Shown: positions 33,175 to 41,320, numbered from the stretch's first letter. The stretch: 64,000 nucleotides of DNA from Brevibacillus_C sp046036945 (GCF_046036945.1 NZ_JBJQOQ010000013.1:1-64000), one strand, 5' to 3'. Notes: generated from the sequence alone by a model not told the origin. Program-made: numbers and translations.

Positions 33175-33468
33175 TTATTGGGAACCTACAGGCTGCGGTA
33201 CGCCTGTCATCGCCTGCAGATTGTTGTTCTTGCAGTGTTTGAGCAGCAAGTTATAGTGGCGCAGATGCATTTGTCCGGCCCTGTCGATCGCCTGTCCAAT
33301 CTGGGGATCGGTACACTCTTTGGCAAAGTGGGCGCACTTCTTCATTGCCAGCAGGGTCCAGGACATGGCGTCCTTGAGATAGGCCAAGTCTTTCGTCGTG
33401 ACAACCGCCGGCGGGGTCATCATCATCGGCTGTTGTTGCTGTTGCGGCTGTCCGGTGGTTTGCAGCAT
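33175..33468 (-). CDS. CotF-like spore coat protein, Gln-rich N-terminus
   Basis: A 97-aa protein with a Gln-rich N-terminus (QPQQQQQPMMM) and a helical-hairpin core: TTKDLAYLKDAMSWTLLAMK, then DRAGQMHLRHYNLLLKHCKN. It looks like a short relative of the CotF-type coat proteins and is probably a partner of the next gene, 15 bp downstream. Its ribosome site AAAGGAG lies inside an almost perfect hairpin that ends in seven Ts directly before the ATG, so its expression may depend on opening that structure. Confidence 0.82.
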   Translation of the reverse strand: MLQTTGQPQQQQQPMMMTPPAVVTTKDLAYLKDAMSWTLLAMKKCAHFAKECTDPQIGQAIDRAGQMHLRHYNLLLKHCKNNNLQAMTGVPQPVGSQ

Positions 33469-33517
33469 AAAAAAACACTACTCCTTTCACCCGTTTATTG
33501 GTTCAAAGGTAGTGTTT
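33469..33517 (-). promoter_or_regulatory. Hairpin sequestering the ribosome site of the coat operon
   Basis: On the minus strand AAACACTACCTTT pairs with AAAGGAGTAGTGTTT (one AG bulge). The second arm contains the Shine-Dalgarno AAAGGAG, and a run of seven Ts reaches the ATG. It could act as an attenuator, a translational block or a transcript stabiliser. Confidence 0.7.
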
Positions 33518-33615
33518 GCAAAGTAAACCTTTTTCATGTAACCTCTTTCAGCCGGTCGGCATTAGCCCGATCCCGCTCATCAACGCAGCCTGCTCCTCCG
33601 CTGCTCCCGGGCTTT

Positions 33616-34272
33616 TCATTCAAGATCTAAAAGCCCCTTCTTTAACGCGTACTTCACGAGTTCCGGCCTGCTTTTTACCTGCAGCTTTTCCATGACGTGG
33701 GCTTTATGTGTTTCTACCGTTTTGACGGACACGTGCAGCAGCTCGGCAATCTCTTTGTTGGAGTAGCCCTTGGCAATGTAGGTGAGGATTTCCCGCTCCC
33801 GCTCCGTGAGAACCTGGTAATCGTCCAGGTCCTTGCCCTGGTCGACCCGATGCAGAAATTCCTGGATCAGGGTTCTGGCAGCGGAAGGGTACAAGTACGC
33901 CGCACCCTGGTGCACTGTCCGGATCGCAGCGATTAATTCATTGTCCGCAGCGCTTTTCAAGATATACCCTGACGCTCCTGCCTTCAGGATGCGAAAGAGG
34001 TATTCCTCGTCATCATGCATCGTCAAAACCAGGACGTTGATCTCCGGCTTCGCTTCTTTCAGCCTGGCAGTGGCAGATAACCCGTTTTCGCCAGGCGGCA
34101 TGCTCAGATCCATGATAACCACATCCGGGTTTAATCTGACGGACTTGTCAAACGCCTCTTTGCCGTCTGCCGCCGTATCGATCACTTCCATATCCGGCTG
34201 TGCCTGGATCAGCATCGACAGCCCTGTCCGGACGACAGCGTGATCATCCGCGAGTATGATCCTGATCGACAT
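33616..34272 (-). CDS. nreC: NarL/FixJ-type response regulator, NreC-like
   Basis: A 218-aa regulator: receiver (1-120) with IILADDHAVVRTGL, VVIMDLSMPPGENG (phospho-Asp near 54) and ILKSAADNE, then a LuxR-type DNA-binding domain with LTEREREILTYIAKGYSNKE near 152 and VSVKTVETHKAHVMEKL. It is phosphorylated by the neighbouring NreB-like kinase and in staphylococci activates nitrate/nitrite reductase genes under anoxia. ATG 34272 follows AAGGCGGTGA. The gene overlaps nreB by 29 bp. Confidence 0.88.
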   Translation of the reverse strand: MSIRIILADDHAVVRTGLSMLIQAQPDMEVIDTAADGKEAFDKSVRLNPDVVIMDLSMPPGENGLSATARLKEAKPEINVLVLTMHDDEEYLFRILKAGASGYILKSAADNELIAAIRTVHQGAAYLYPSAARTLIQEFLHRVDQGKDLDDYQVLTEREREILTYIAKGYSNKEIAELLHVSVKTVETHKAHVMEKLQVKSRPELVKYALKKGLLDLE

Positions 34273-35338
34273 AAGAATCTTCACCGCCTTCGTTCAATGG
34301 TACGGCTACGTACACCTCTGTTCCTTCCCCCGGCTTGGAGCGAATCTGCAGCAATCCTCCGATCAGGTGGGCTCGTTCCTTCATCCCGTACAACCCGAGC
34401 CCGGTCCCCTGTACCTCCAATTTGTCAGGGTTAAAGCCGCATCCGGCATCCTTGATGCACAGCTCTACCTTCTCACCGGTATCCAGCAGCGAGACTTCTA
34501 TTGTATCCGTCTGAGCGTACTTGGCAGCGTTCGTCATCGCTTCCTGGCAGATGCGGTACAACGCGGTTTCCACCTCGGGACGAAAACGCCTCCTGCCGCC
34601 GGCAGCTTGAAAGGTTGAGATGATGCCAAACGTTTGCTCGAACCGTTTGACGTACGAGCGGATCGCCGGCGCCAACCCGAGATCGTCCAGGGTCGAGGGG
34701 CGAAGCTCTACCGCCATGTGTTTGACCTCATCCAAAGCGCTGGACGCGAGCTGATCCATGTCAGCCAGCAGTTTGCGCATGGAATCCTCCATCTCAAGCC
34801 CGTTCACAACTCTTAATCCGACCAGGACGCTGTATAACGTTTGTCCGATACTGTCGTGCAATTCCCGGGAAATTCGCCTGCGCTCGTCTTCCTGGGCCTG
34901 GATCATCCTGCTGCTCATCATCCGGCGAAACCGTTCCCGCTCGATTCGCTGCTGCTCGGTCATATCGCGCAAGATCAGTGCCAACGCCCCCATGGCTTCG
35001 TCCGGAAGGCGGGTCGAACTGGCGGCGACGGGAAATTCCTCTCCGCTCTTGGTCCGCAGGCGCATCTCAAAAGACGCCAATCGCAGCTGACTGGCAAAGC
35101 AGTCCTCACAAGCGGCTTCCTGTGTACACGTTGCCATCCCGCGGCAAATCGTACATAAGTGTACCTTGCCGACCAACTCCTCCGACGTCCAGCCCGTCAG
35201 CCGCTCGGCAGCTTGGTTGACGCCAATCAGAAAACCGTTGGTATCGACAATCAAGACGGCATCCGACATATGCTCAAACAGGGTTTCCAAAAAATGGCCC
35301 TTGGCGGTATTCTCACCGATCCAATTCAATGTGCCCAT
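34244..35338 (-). CDS. nreB: Oxygen-sensing histidine kinase, NreB-like with Fe-S PAS domain
   Basis: A 364-aa cytosolic kinase. The PAS domain (about 15-125) contains CTICRGMATCTQEAACEDC, which is CX2CX11CX2C, the spacing of the four Cys that bind the oxygen-sensitive Fe-S cluster in staphylococcal NreB; a fifth Cys lies between. The HisKA_3 segment has RRRISRELHDSIGQTLYSVL (phospho-His near 175) and the HATPase_c domain has YRICQEAMTNAAKYA and GTGLGLYGMKERAHLIGG. ATG 35338 is chosen because GGGAGGA precedes it; a GTG at 35446 touching the nreA stop is the alternative. There is no transmembrane segment, as expected for a soluble oxygen sensor. Confidence 0.9.
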   Translation of the reverse strand: MGTLNWIGENTAKGHFLETLFEHMSDAVLIVDTNGFLIGVNQAAERLTGWTSEELVGKVHLCTICRGMATCTQEAACEDCFASQLRLASFEMRLRTKSGEEFPVAASSTRLPDEAMGALALILRDMTEQQRIERERFRRMMSSRMIQAQEDERRRISRELHDSIGQTLYSVLVGLRVVNGLEMEDSMRKLLADMDQLASSALDEVKHMAVELRPSTLDDLGLAPAIRSYVKRFEQTFGIISTFQAAGGRRRFRPEVETALYRICQEAMTNAAKYAQTDTIEVSLLDTGEKVELCIKDAGCGFNPDKLEVQGTGLGLYGMKERAHLIGGLLQIRSKPGEGTEVYVAVPLNEGGEDSYVDQDHTRG

Positions 35339-35442
35339 GACTTTCCTCCCAAGAAATATCTCCTTGGTGCTTCTGTATAAGACCATTATATCGCTCGCTT
35401 GCCGATTAGCCGGAATCCAACTGTGTCCTTTTTGGGAAACTT

Positions 35443-35880
35443 TCACATGAAAAGTCTGTAAGAGGGATGGGCCAGTTCCCCGGCCTCAGCGATAATGCGC
35501 AAGACCGCTTCAGAGTTCAGTTGGCGATCCTCCCTGCATCCTGCCAGCAGCACACCGGCCCCCTGTCCAGCCGGACCGAACGGCACGATGACAGCAGAGG
35601 TCAGGTTCTCTGCCAACAAGATCGGGTAGTTGCTGGGGTCATCTCCGCTCCGCGGAGCAAATGCATGGTAGATGACCGGGCAGCGCGACATGATCGCCTT
35701 CCCGACAAATCCTTTCCCCGTACGCGTGACGATTCGCTTGTAGCGGTCATTCCTGTTTCCCGATACGTACCTCCAAAAAAGCCGGTTCTTCCCATCAGGC
35801 AATGCCAAAGCGACAAAATCTGCGGAGGTTTCCTTTCTGAGCTGATGAAGCCTGACTTCAATCTCTTCCCGCTGCCCCAC
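35443..35880 (-). CDS. nreA: GAF-domain nitrate receptor, NreA-like
   Basis: A 145-aa single GAF domain protein just upstream of the NreB-like kinase, the order of nreABC. In staphylococci NreA binds nitrate and releases its inhibition of NreB. Recognisable parts are SADFVALALPDGKNRLFW near 20, GKGFVGKAIMSRCPVIYHAF in the middle and LTSAVIVPFGPAGQGAGVLL, the usual GAF strand. GTG 35880 is used because AAGGGGGAG lies 6 nt before it; GTG 35928 would add 16 residues without a clear ribosome site. Nitrate binding is inferred from family and context. Confidence 0.82.
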   Translation of the reverse strand: MGQREEIEVRLHQLRKETSADFVALALPDGKNRLFWRYVSGNRNDRYKRIVTRTGKGFVGKAIMSRCPVIYHAFAPRSGDDPSNYPILLAENLTSAVIVPFGPAGQGAGVLLAGCREDRQLNSEAVLRIIAEAGELAHPSYRLFM

Positions 35881-35950
35881 CGCATACTCCCCCTTTCCGG
35901 AAAGCGTCTGTACATGCAAGTCGTCCACCAGGAATAACAGGGTTGTTAGA

Positions 35951-35979
35951 GGAAAACGCCTCCGCTTGGCACGGAGGCG
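35951..35979 (-). terminator. Terminator after the ba3 oxidase operon
   Basis: On the minus strand CGCCTCCG-tgccaag-CGGAGGCG is followed by TTTTCC. It separates the oxidase genes from nreA. Confidence 0.85.
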
Positions 35980-36027
35980 ATCAAACTGACTGCAAACAGC
36001 ATCTTGCTCACGCTCTGATCTAGCTGC

Positions 36028-37701
36028 CTACCAGGTGCGGATCGGCGGCGAACCGGGCGGAACATGGGTGACTTGATCCATAATCGGCATTCCGTAGGCG
36101 ATAAGGATCAAGAAAACCGAAATGCCAATCCATACCGGCCATTTCTCCAGAATCCGCGGAGTGACCAGAGAGCCGGCCGCCTCTTCGCCGATCGGATACT
36201 CAGTCACACCCTTGGGTGCAAAGTATGCGAGGTAGATGACGATCCCGACCATCAACGCGGCAGCCAGGAAGAGCAGCACACCGCCAATCGCCATCAGTTG
36301 GTGGTACGGCATCCAGCCCAGGGCGGCGGCGCTGTCGCCATACGTCGTATAAGCCGTGCGGCGTGGGGCTCCCATCAGCCCGAGGTAGTGCATCGATCCG
36401 GACATGATCAGCATCCCGATCGTCCACAGCACGGTTTGCAGGATGCCGAGACGGTTGATGCCGGCCGTCAGCGTTCTTCCCGTCAGAGCCGGGATCAGCC
36501 AATAGCTGACTCCGAAAAAGGTTAGGGTGACACTGGTCGCTGCCGTCAAGTGGAAGTGGCCGGTGACCCAGATCGTGTTGTGGACGACCTGGTTCAACTG
36601 GTTGCTGGCGTTGATAATGCCGCCTGCCCCAGCCGGGATAAACGTCAGCATCCCGATCATCGGGGCAAAAAAACGCACGTCCTTCCACGGTAAATAGGTA
36701 AACCAGCCGAACAGTCCTTTTGCCCCTTTGGCCCGGCCGGTCGTCTCAAATACGGCGAACAGCGAGAACGCCGTCATCAGCGTTGGAACGACCACCGCAA
36801 AAGTCAGGATGACGTGGACAAATTTCCAGTCGGCAGAGACGCCGGGTTCCGTCAGCTGATGGTGAAACCCGACCGGTATCGAGAACAGAATCAAGAGCAA
36901 AAACGAGAGTCTGGCAAGCGAATCGCTAAACAGCTTTCCGCCGATAATGCGCGGAATGTTGACGTACCAGGCGATATAAGCCGGCATCAGCCAGAAGTAC
37001 ACCAACGGATGGCCAAAATACCAGAACAGCGTGCGAGTCAAGAGGACGTTGACACGATCGACCCAGCCAAACGACCAGGGGATCAGTAAAAAGACCACCG
37101 ATACGGCAACGCCAATCGTCGCGATAAACCACAGGACGATCGTCGCGACCGCCATAAACGAGAACAGCGGCGAAGGCTTCCCGGGATTCCGTTTCCGCCA
37201 AGCCCGGTAACTGGCAATAATGCCGATCCCTGCGACCCAGCTTCCCACCACGAGCAGCGCCGTGCCGATGTAGAAATACGGAGAAGCTTTCATCGGCGCG
37301 TAAAAGGTGTACAGCACAGACGCGTCATTGAGCAGGATCGTCACGACGCCCATCAGCGTACCTACCGTCATCAGCGCCCAACCTACCCAGCCCAATCGGA
37401 GCGATGCCGGCGTCAAGGCCCCGCCTGTCGTCCGGGCAACGCCGGAGAAGAGGAACCCGACGATAAAAAAGGTCGTAAACACCAGTCCCATCAAAACGCC
37501 GTGAGCCGTCAGCAGTTGATAGTAGTTGATCCCGCCCGGCAAAGTGACCATTCCGCCGCGGACAAGCCCCTGCAGGACACCGGCAATCGCGGCAAGTCCA
37601 AATGCGATAAACGCGATCAACAGATACGCCATGCTAAGCGAAGAAGCGGCCCGGTCTACACGTGCCTTTTGAACGGCCGCCGTATCTTTGCGTTCCTCCA
37701 T
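36028..37701 (-). CDS. cbaA: b(o/a)3-type cytochrome c oxidase subunit I
   Basis: A 557-aa haem-copper oxidase subunit with about 13 membrane helices. Visible ligands: TAHGVLMGLVF (low-spin haem His near 68), FWYFGHPLVYFWLMPAYIAW (CuB His and cross-linked Tyr region near 235), GFHHQLTEPG (CuB His pair near 285) and VTGHFHLTAAT (haem His pair near 385). The YFGHPLVYF form and the absence of the K-channel pattern of A-type enzymes fit ba3 (B-type) oxidases, which have high oxygen affinity. ATG 37701 overlaps the subunit II stop (TGATG). Confidence 0.9.
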   Translation of the reverse strand: MEERKDTAAVQKARVDRAASSLSMAYLLIAFIAFGLAAIAGVLQGLVRGGMVTLPGGINYYQLLTAHGVLMGLVFTTFFIVGFLFSGVARTTGGALTPASLRLGWVGWALMTVGTLMGVVTILLNDASVLYTFYAPMKASPYFYIGTALLVVGSWVAGIGIIASYRAWRKRNPGKPSPLFSFMAVATIVLWFIATIGVAVSVVFLLIPWSFGWVDRVNVLLTRTLFWYFGHPLVYFWLMPAYIAWYVNIPRIIGGKLFSDSLARLSFLLLILFSIPVGFHHQLTEPGVSADWKFVHVILTFAVVVPTLMTAFSLFAVFETTGRAKGAKGLFGWFTYLPWKDVRFFAPMIGMLTFIPAGAGGIINASNQLNQVVHNTIWVTGHFHLTAATSVTLTFFGVSYWLIPALTGRTLTAGINRLGILQTVLWTIGMLIMSGSMHYLGLMGAPRRTAYTTYGDSAAALGWMPYHQLMAIGGVLLFLAAALMVGIVIYLAYFAPKGVTEYPIGEEAAGSLVTPRILEKWPVWIGISVFLILIAYGMPIMDQVTHVPPGSPPIRTW

Positions 37702-38189
37702 CACGATTCCTCTCCTTCCTTACCCTTGACCACGATCCGGGTCGCCATCACTTGGTGGCCAATCCCGCAATACTCGTTGCACAGGATCAAATACTCTCCC
37801 GGATCGGAAAATGTATGCGTCAACGTACTGATATAGCCTGGCGTGATCATCATGTTGACGTTGGTGCCGGGAATGGCAAATCCGTGCACCACGTCTTTGC
37901 TGGTCACCTTGAACGTGACCTTGGCTCCTGCCGGAATTTCGATCTCATTTGGCGTATAACCGAAAATAAATGCCGTCATTACAAGCTCATATTCGTTGTC
38001 GCCCACCTGCTTCAAACCCGGGTTGTCAAACGGCGGCGTTTGATCCACCTTCGTCGGGTCGATCATCTCCATGTGGCTGGGCGGCGTCATTCCCATGGCG
38101 AAGCTGTTTACCGATAAGATGAGAAGAAAGAGAACGAGGACCCCGCCTCCGAACAACAGCCAGATTTTTTCATACTTGTGCAAGTGCAT
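37701..38189 (-). CDS. cbaB: ba3-type cytochrome c oxidase subunit II (CuA)
   Basis: A 162-aa protein with one N-terminal membrane helix (WLLFGGGVLVLFLLILSVNS) and an outer cupredoxin domain carrying all CuA ligands: His in VVHGFAIPG, then ILCNEYCGIGHQVM with the two Cys, His and Met. Short single-helix subunit II proteins are typical of ba3 oxidases. It receives electrons from cytochrome c and passes them to subunit I. GGAGGGAG precedes the ATG. It lies between the tiny subunit IIa and subunit I. Confidence 0.92.
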   Translation of the reverse strand: MHLHKYEKIWLLFGGGVLVLFLLILSVNSFAMGMTPPSHMEMIDPTKVDQTPPFDNPGLKQVGDNEYELVMTAFIFGYTPNEIEIPAGAKVTFKVTSKDVVHGFAIPGTNVNMMITPGYISTLTHTFSDPGEYLILCNEYCGIGHQVMATRIVVKGKEGEES

Positions 38190-38231
38190 TTGTTTCTCCC
38201 TCCATCCTTGCCGTAATTCTGCCCCTCGCCC

Positions 38232-38375
38232 CTAGCTGCGGCTGAGAAACAGAAAAAATATGCCGAACCAACTGACGACGATAAATGCCCCGACCAGCAG
38301 CACCGAGACAAGCGTTCCTTTCAGCGATGTGTTGCTGCCCGTCTTTTCCTTGAACTGCGGCACGTTTCGACTCAC
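38232..38375 (-). CDS. Cytochrome c oxidase subunit IIa, 47-aa membrane peptide
   Basis: A short frame starting at GTG 38375, 8 nt after a strong AAAGGAGG, and ending 43 bp before the subunit II start. The peptide has a polar N-terminus with two Lys-rich stretches and one membrane helix, LVSVLLVGAFIVVSWFGIFF, then a short polar tail. ba3 oxidases, as in Thermus, have such a one-helix subunit IIa encoded first in the operon, which is this arrangement. It is easy to miss because of its length and GTG start. Confidence 0.85.
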   Translation of the reverse strand: MSRNVPQFKEKTGSNTSLKGTLVSVLLVGAFIVVSWFGIFFLFLSRS

Positions 38376-38455
38376 TTGCTTCAACCTCCTTTACTTCCTC
38401 ATTCTAGAGCGAAGCAGCAGGAGAGTATGTCGGGGAACTCCCTGATAACCAAAAG

Positions 38456-38502
38456 GAAAAAGCCTGATTTTTGCTGACGACAAAAAACCAGGCCTCTCCT
38501 CG
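38456..38502 (-). terminator. Orphan hairpin with T-run
   Basis: On the minus strand AGGCCTGGTTTTTTG pairs with CAAAAATCAGGCT and is followed by TTTTCCTTTT. It looks like an intrinsic terminator, but no clear gene ends here; it may stop transcripts reading in from the right. Confidence 0.5.
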
Positions 38503-38596
38503 CTTGAAAGAGGAGCCAAGTTCGACGAGTATTCATATATTTAACTGAAGGAAAAACTTTTGCATCTAGAAAACAACGGGCAGGGAGTGATCTGGC

Positions 38597-38674
38597 ATGC
38601 TGACCGAGCGCTGCGAGCGTTTTTTCCTGGTGTTGCTGCTCGTGTTTTTCTGCCTTTTTATCATGGCGCCGTAA
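38597..38674 (+). CDS. Possible 25-aa hydrophobic peptide
   Basis: An ATG with GGGAG 10 nt upstream opens a 25-codon frame: a short polar head (MLTERCERF) and one hydrophobic segment, FLVLLLVFFCLFIMAP. Such one-helix peptides are common in Bacillales, but with no promoter found and no comparison possible this is a weak call. Confidence 0.3.
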   Translation: MLTERCERFFLVLLLVFFCLFIMAP

Positions 38675-38683
38675 TAGGTTCAC

Positions 38684-38727
38684 AGAAAAAAGAACGAGCT
38701 TCCTTGAGGGCGGGAGGCTCATTCTTA
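38684..38727 (-). terminator. Terminator of the Fe-ADH gene
   Basis: On the minus strand AAGAATGAGCCTCC pairs with GGAAGCTCGTTCTT and ends in TTTTTTC. Confidence 0.85.
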
Positions 38728-38754
38728 TGGTGAGTTTCCTTTCGGATCAAACAA

Positions 38755-39906
38755 TCAATACGCGGCTTCCAATAACCGAATGATATCTTCTTTGTTGGTT
38801 TCCCTTGGATTTGTTCTCAGAACGACCTCTTTCAAGGCATCCTCGGCGATCCGCTCAAACTGCTCCCGCTTGACGCCAGCTTGTCCTAACGACGGAATAT
38901 TTACAGTCTCGGCGAGCCGCTTTACAGCCTCTACAAGCTTTGCCGAAGCTTCCTCCTCCGCAAGTCCTTCTGGGCCAAGTCCGATCGTCTTGGCGATTAT
39001 CCCGTATTTTTGCGCTACTGTTTTGAGTTGGGCGTTGTACTCCATGACATACGGAAGAACCGACGCATTGGCAACTCCGTGAGGCAATCCGCAATGGACG
39101 CTGAGCGGATGGGCTATGGCATGGACAAGACCTAAATGAGCAGAATTAAAAGCCATTCCGGCCAATACATTTCCCAGCATCATCGCCGAGCGAGCTTCAA
39201 CATTGCTGCCGTCGCGATATGCGGTCCCTAAGTGGCGGAAAATGTACTCGATTGCCTGCAGGGCATATAAATCTGTGGGAACCGAGGCTTCTTTGGAGAC
39301 GAATGATTCGATTGCATGTGTCAGCGCATCCATTCCCGTCGCTGCCGTAATCGCCGGAGGCAGGCCATAAGTCAGCTCCGGGTCGACGAGAGCCGCCGCT
39401 GCTGATACATGGCGGCCCGAGATTCCTTTCTTCTTTAAGCCGATCGTGTCCGTGATAACAGCTACATCCGTGACTTCCGACCCTGTTCCAGCCGTTGTCG
39501 GAATCGCAATTAACGGCTTTGTCGGATGGCTGACGATATCGCGTCCGAAGTACTGCCGAACCTGTCCTGGATTGGATAACAAGACATTAATGGCTTTGGC
39601 GCAATCCATCGAACTTCCTCCGCCGATGGCAACGACTCCGTCGACATCCGTTTCTCTCGCCAAAGCGGCCCCCTGCTCCACCGTTTGGTCTTCCGGATTC
39701 GGCTGAACCTTGTCAAATAAAATCGTTTCAATCCCAGCCTCATGTATATTGCTTACGACTCGATCGACAATGCCTGCTGATTGTACGCCCCGATCAAATA
39801 CACAAAACACTTTCTTCATCTGATAGCTTTGCAAGACTTCGCCAATTTTCCTGGAACTGCCCGCACCAAAAATGACTTTCGTCGGAACACTGAACGTAAA
39901 TTCCAT
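38755..39906 (-). CDS. Iron-containing (group III) alcohol dehydrogenase
   Basis: A 383-aa NAD(P)-dependent alcohol dehydrogenase of the iron-activated family: VIFGAGSSRKIGEVL at the start, nucleotide-binding VVAIGGGSSMDCAKAI near 95, PTTAGTGSEVTDVAVI near 138, then metal ligands in ATGMDALTHAIESF (Asp and His near 195) and HAIAHPLSVHCGLPHG (His pair near 265-280). It would oxidise an alcohol or reduce an aldehyde. ATG 39906 follows AGGGGGG; the upstream in-frame region is not coding. It is divergent from the ABC importer genes and shares their operator region, linking it to the catabolic cluster. Confidence 0.9.
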   Translation of the reverse strand: MEFTFSVPTKVIFGAGSSRKIGEVLQSYQMKKVFCVFDRGVQSAGIVDRVVSNIHEAGIETILFDKVQPNPEDQTVEQGAALARETDVDGVVAIGGGSSMDCAKAINVLLSNPGQVRQYFGRDIVSHPTKPLIAIPTTAGTGSEVTDVAVITDTIGLKKKGISGRHVSAAAALVDPELTYGLPPAITAATGMDALTHAIESFVSKEASVPTDLYALQAIEYIFRHLGTAYRDGSNVEARSAMMLGNVLAGMAFNSAHLGLVHAIAHPLSVHCGLPHGVANASVLPYVMEYNAQLKTVAQKYGIIAKTIGLGPEGLAEEEASAKLVEAVKRLAETVNIPSLGQAGVKREQFERIAEDALKEVVLRTNPRETNKEDIIRLLEAAY

Positions 39907-39987
39907 CAAAATTCCCCCCTGATGTTTCAATAAATGAATCAAGACTGCAGAAGTTTCACAAGTTTGACAGTAGTTTGACATTATCAA

Positions 39988-40016
39988 TTGACATTAGACA
40001 TATCTTATTTTAAAAT
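39988..40016 (+). promoter_or_regulatory. Promoter of the ABC importer operon
   Basis: TTGACA (39988-39993), a 17-bp spacer and TAAAAT (40011-40016). Two more TTGACA hexamers lie upstream at 39964 and 39975. Confidence 0.85.
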
Positions 40017-40030
40017 ATCAGATATGTAAA
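40002..40030 (-). promoter_or_regulatory. Promoter of the Fe-ADH gene
   Basis: On the minus strand TTTACA (40025-40030), a 17-bp spacer and TAAGAT (40002-40007). It overlaps the divergent importer promoter, and its -35 box touches the shared operator. Confidence 0.65.
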
Positions 40031-40051
40031 CAGTGTTTTATATTTAAAACA
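40028..40051. promoter_or_regulatory. Shared operator, copy A (Fe-ADH / ABC importer)
   Basis: AAACAGTGTTTT followed by ATATTTAAAAC. The palindrome core AAACAnTGTTT is centred 17 nt after the -10 of the importer promoter. Copies B (46390) and C (51472) have the same core at the same distance from their -10 boxes. It is probably bound by one or both IclR regulators of the cluster. Confidence 0.75.
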
Positions 40052-40192
40052 TAACGAAAAACAACGATAAGAGAAAAGGGTGGTCTATGGCTCGCACGAA
40101 TGTTTCGTGTTACCGGGTTGCTTCCATTGAAAACGGTTTCAACTTCAGGAATCATATTTTCTACTCACTCTAAATTGTAAAGGGGACTCATC

Positions 40193-41302
40193 ATGATGAA
40201 AGCAAAATTAAAGTTGGCAAGTTTTGCACTTCTAGCGAGCGTGATGGTTTTTACTGGATGCGGCAGTCCGGGGACAAACAGCAACACTAGTAATGCCGGG
40301 CAGCCAAGTCAAGGTGCTGCTGAAAAAACGGAAAGCAAACAGGTAACACAATTGACGTTTAGTGAACCTGTCCGGGTGCTATCCTTTGCTCCTTTATACG
40401 TCGCCATTGAAAAAGGCTACTTAAAAGAGGAAGGATTCGACGCAAAAATCGTTTCCGGCGGCGGCGGCGCACAGGTTTCCGCCACGCTCATCTCCGGCCA
40501 GGCCCAATTCGGCGTCGCGGCTCCCCAAGCTGCTCTGAAATCGATGGGAGTCGGCAAGGAAACAACCGTGATACAGTCCATCAACTCGTCATTGACTTAT
40601 GATATTGTGCTTTCAAACAAATATCTGGAGAAAAAAGGGCTTGATCCGACGAAGCCTTTGTCGCTGAAGGAAAAGGTCGAAGCTTTAAAAGGCGCCACCA
40701 TGGCGACCGATAACATCGGCGATTCCGGAGACGTATTCATGCGTTATCTGATGGAACTTTACGGCCAAAATCCAGATGATCTGAAAGTGGTCAAACTGGC
40801 CGGCCGCGGCCCCAAAATTGGTGCGATGAAGGAAGGCGTCATCGACGGCGGCATCAACAGCGCCCCATTCTCGCTCGAAGCCAGCGATAAAAATGTCGGG
40901 GCCCAGTGGATTAAAACAATGGACGTGCCCGAATATTCCAATATGACCTGGGAACTGATCTTTACGATGAAAGATTACGCGGAAAAAAATGAGGATCAAA
41001 TCGTCAAAGTCGTCAGGGCGATCGGCAAAGGCATTGAATTCACCCGGGAAAATCCAGAAGAAGCGGCAAGCTTAATCGCGAAAAAGTACTTTGACGGAAC
41101 GGATGAGAAACTTATCCAAGAAGGATTGAAGCAGCTGAACGGAACGTTTGTCGGACATGGAGAGATGACCCAGGAAGCCTGGGAAAACGCGGTTAAGCCG
41201 ATGGTTGAATACTCGGATTTGACCGGGCTGCCAAAAGAAGTGGATACGACTCCCGGCAAGTTTTGGACAAATAAATACATCGAAGAGGCATTCAAAAATT
41301 AA
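40193..41302 (+). CDS. ABC importer substrate-binding lipoprotein (NMT1/SsuA-like)
   Basis: A 369-aa lipoprotein (lipobox VFTGC near 23) of the NMT1/taurine-nitrate-sulfonate binding family: LSFAPLYVAIEKGYLKEEGF near 65 is the typical entry, then SGQAQFGVAAPQAALKSM near 102, and GRGPKIGAMKEGVIDGGINS near 205. Its ligand is likely a small organic anion, but relatives bind taurine, alkanesulfonates, aromatic acids or pyrimidine precursors, so the substrate is open. AAAGGGGA precedes the ATG. First gene of a three-gene importer operon that shares its operator region with Fe-ADH. Confidence 0.88.
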   Translation: MMKAKLKLASFALLASVMVFTGCGSPGTNSNTSNAGQPSQGAAEKTESKQVTQLTFSEPVRVLSFAPLYVAIEKGYLKEEGFDAKIVSGGGGAQVSATLISGQAQFGVAAPQAALKSMGVGKETTVIQSINSSLTYDIVLSNKYLEKKGLDPTKPLSLKEKVEALKGATMATDNIGDSGDVFMRYLMELYGQNPDDLKVVKLAGRGPKIGAMKEGVIDGGINSAPFSLEASDKNVGAQWIKTMDVPEYSNMTWELIFTMKDYAEKNEDQIVKVVRAIGKGIEFTRENPEEAASLIAKKYFDGTDEKLIQEGLKQLNGTFVGHGEMTQEAWENAVKPMVEYSDLTGLPKEVDTTPGKFWTNKYIEEAFKN

Positions 41303-41320
41303 TTTGAGGATGTGGATGAC

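Larger units (their letters stand above)
38376..38754. other. Intergenic region between the oxidase operon and the Fe-ADH gene
   Basis: About 380 bp holding a long hairpin near 38480, a candidate 25-codon gene and the Fe-ADH terminator, each listed separately. I could not fix the oxidase promoter. Confidence 0.5.

Noticed and set aside
32650..33630. 326-codon plus-strand frame across the coat operon
   Set aside because: It overlaps three minus-strand genes with good start signals and the operon terminator.
38399..38722. 107-codon minus-strand frame upstream of the oxidase genes
   Set aside because: It runs through two hairpins with T-runs, has no ribosome site and an Arg/Phe-rich composition without domain features.
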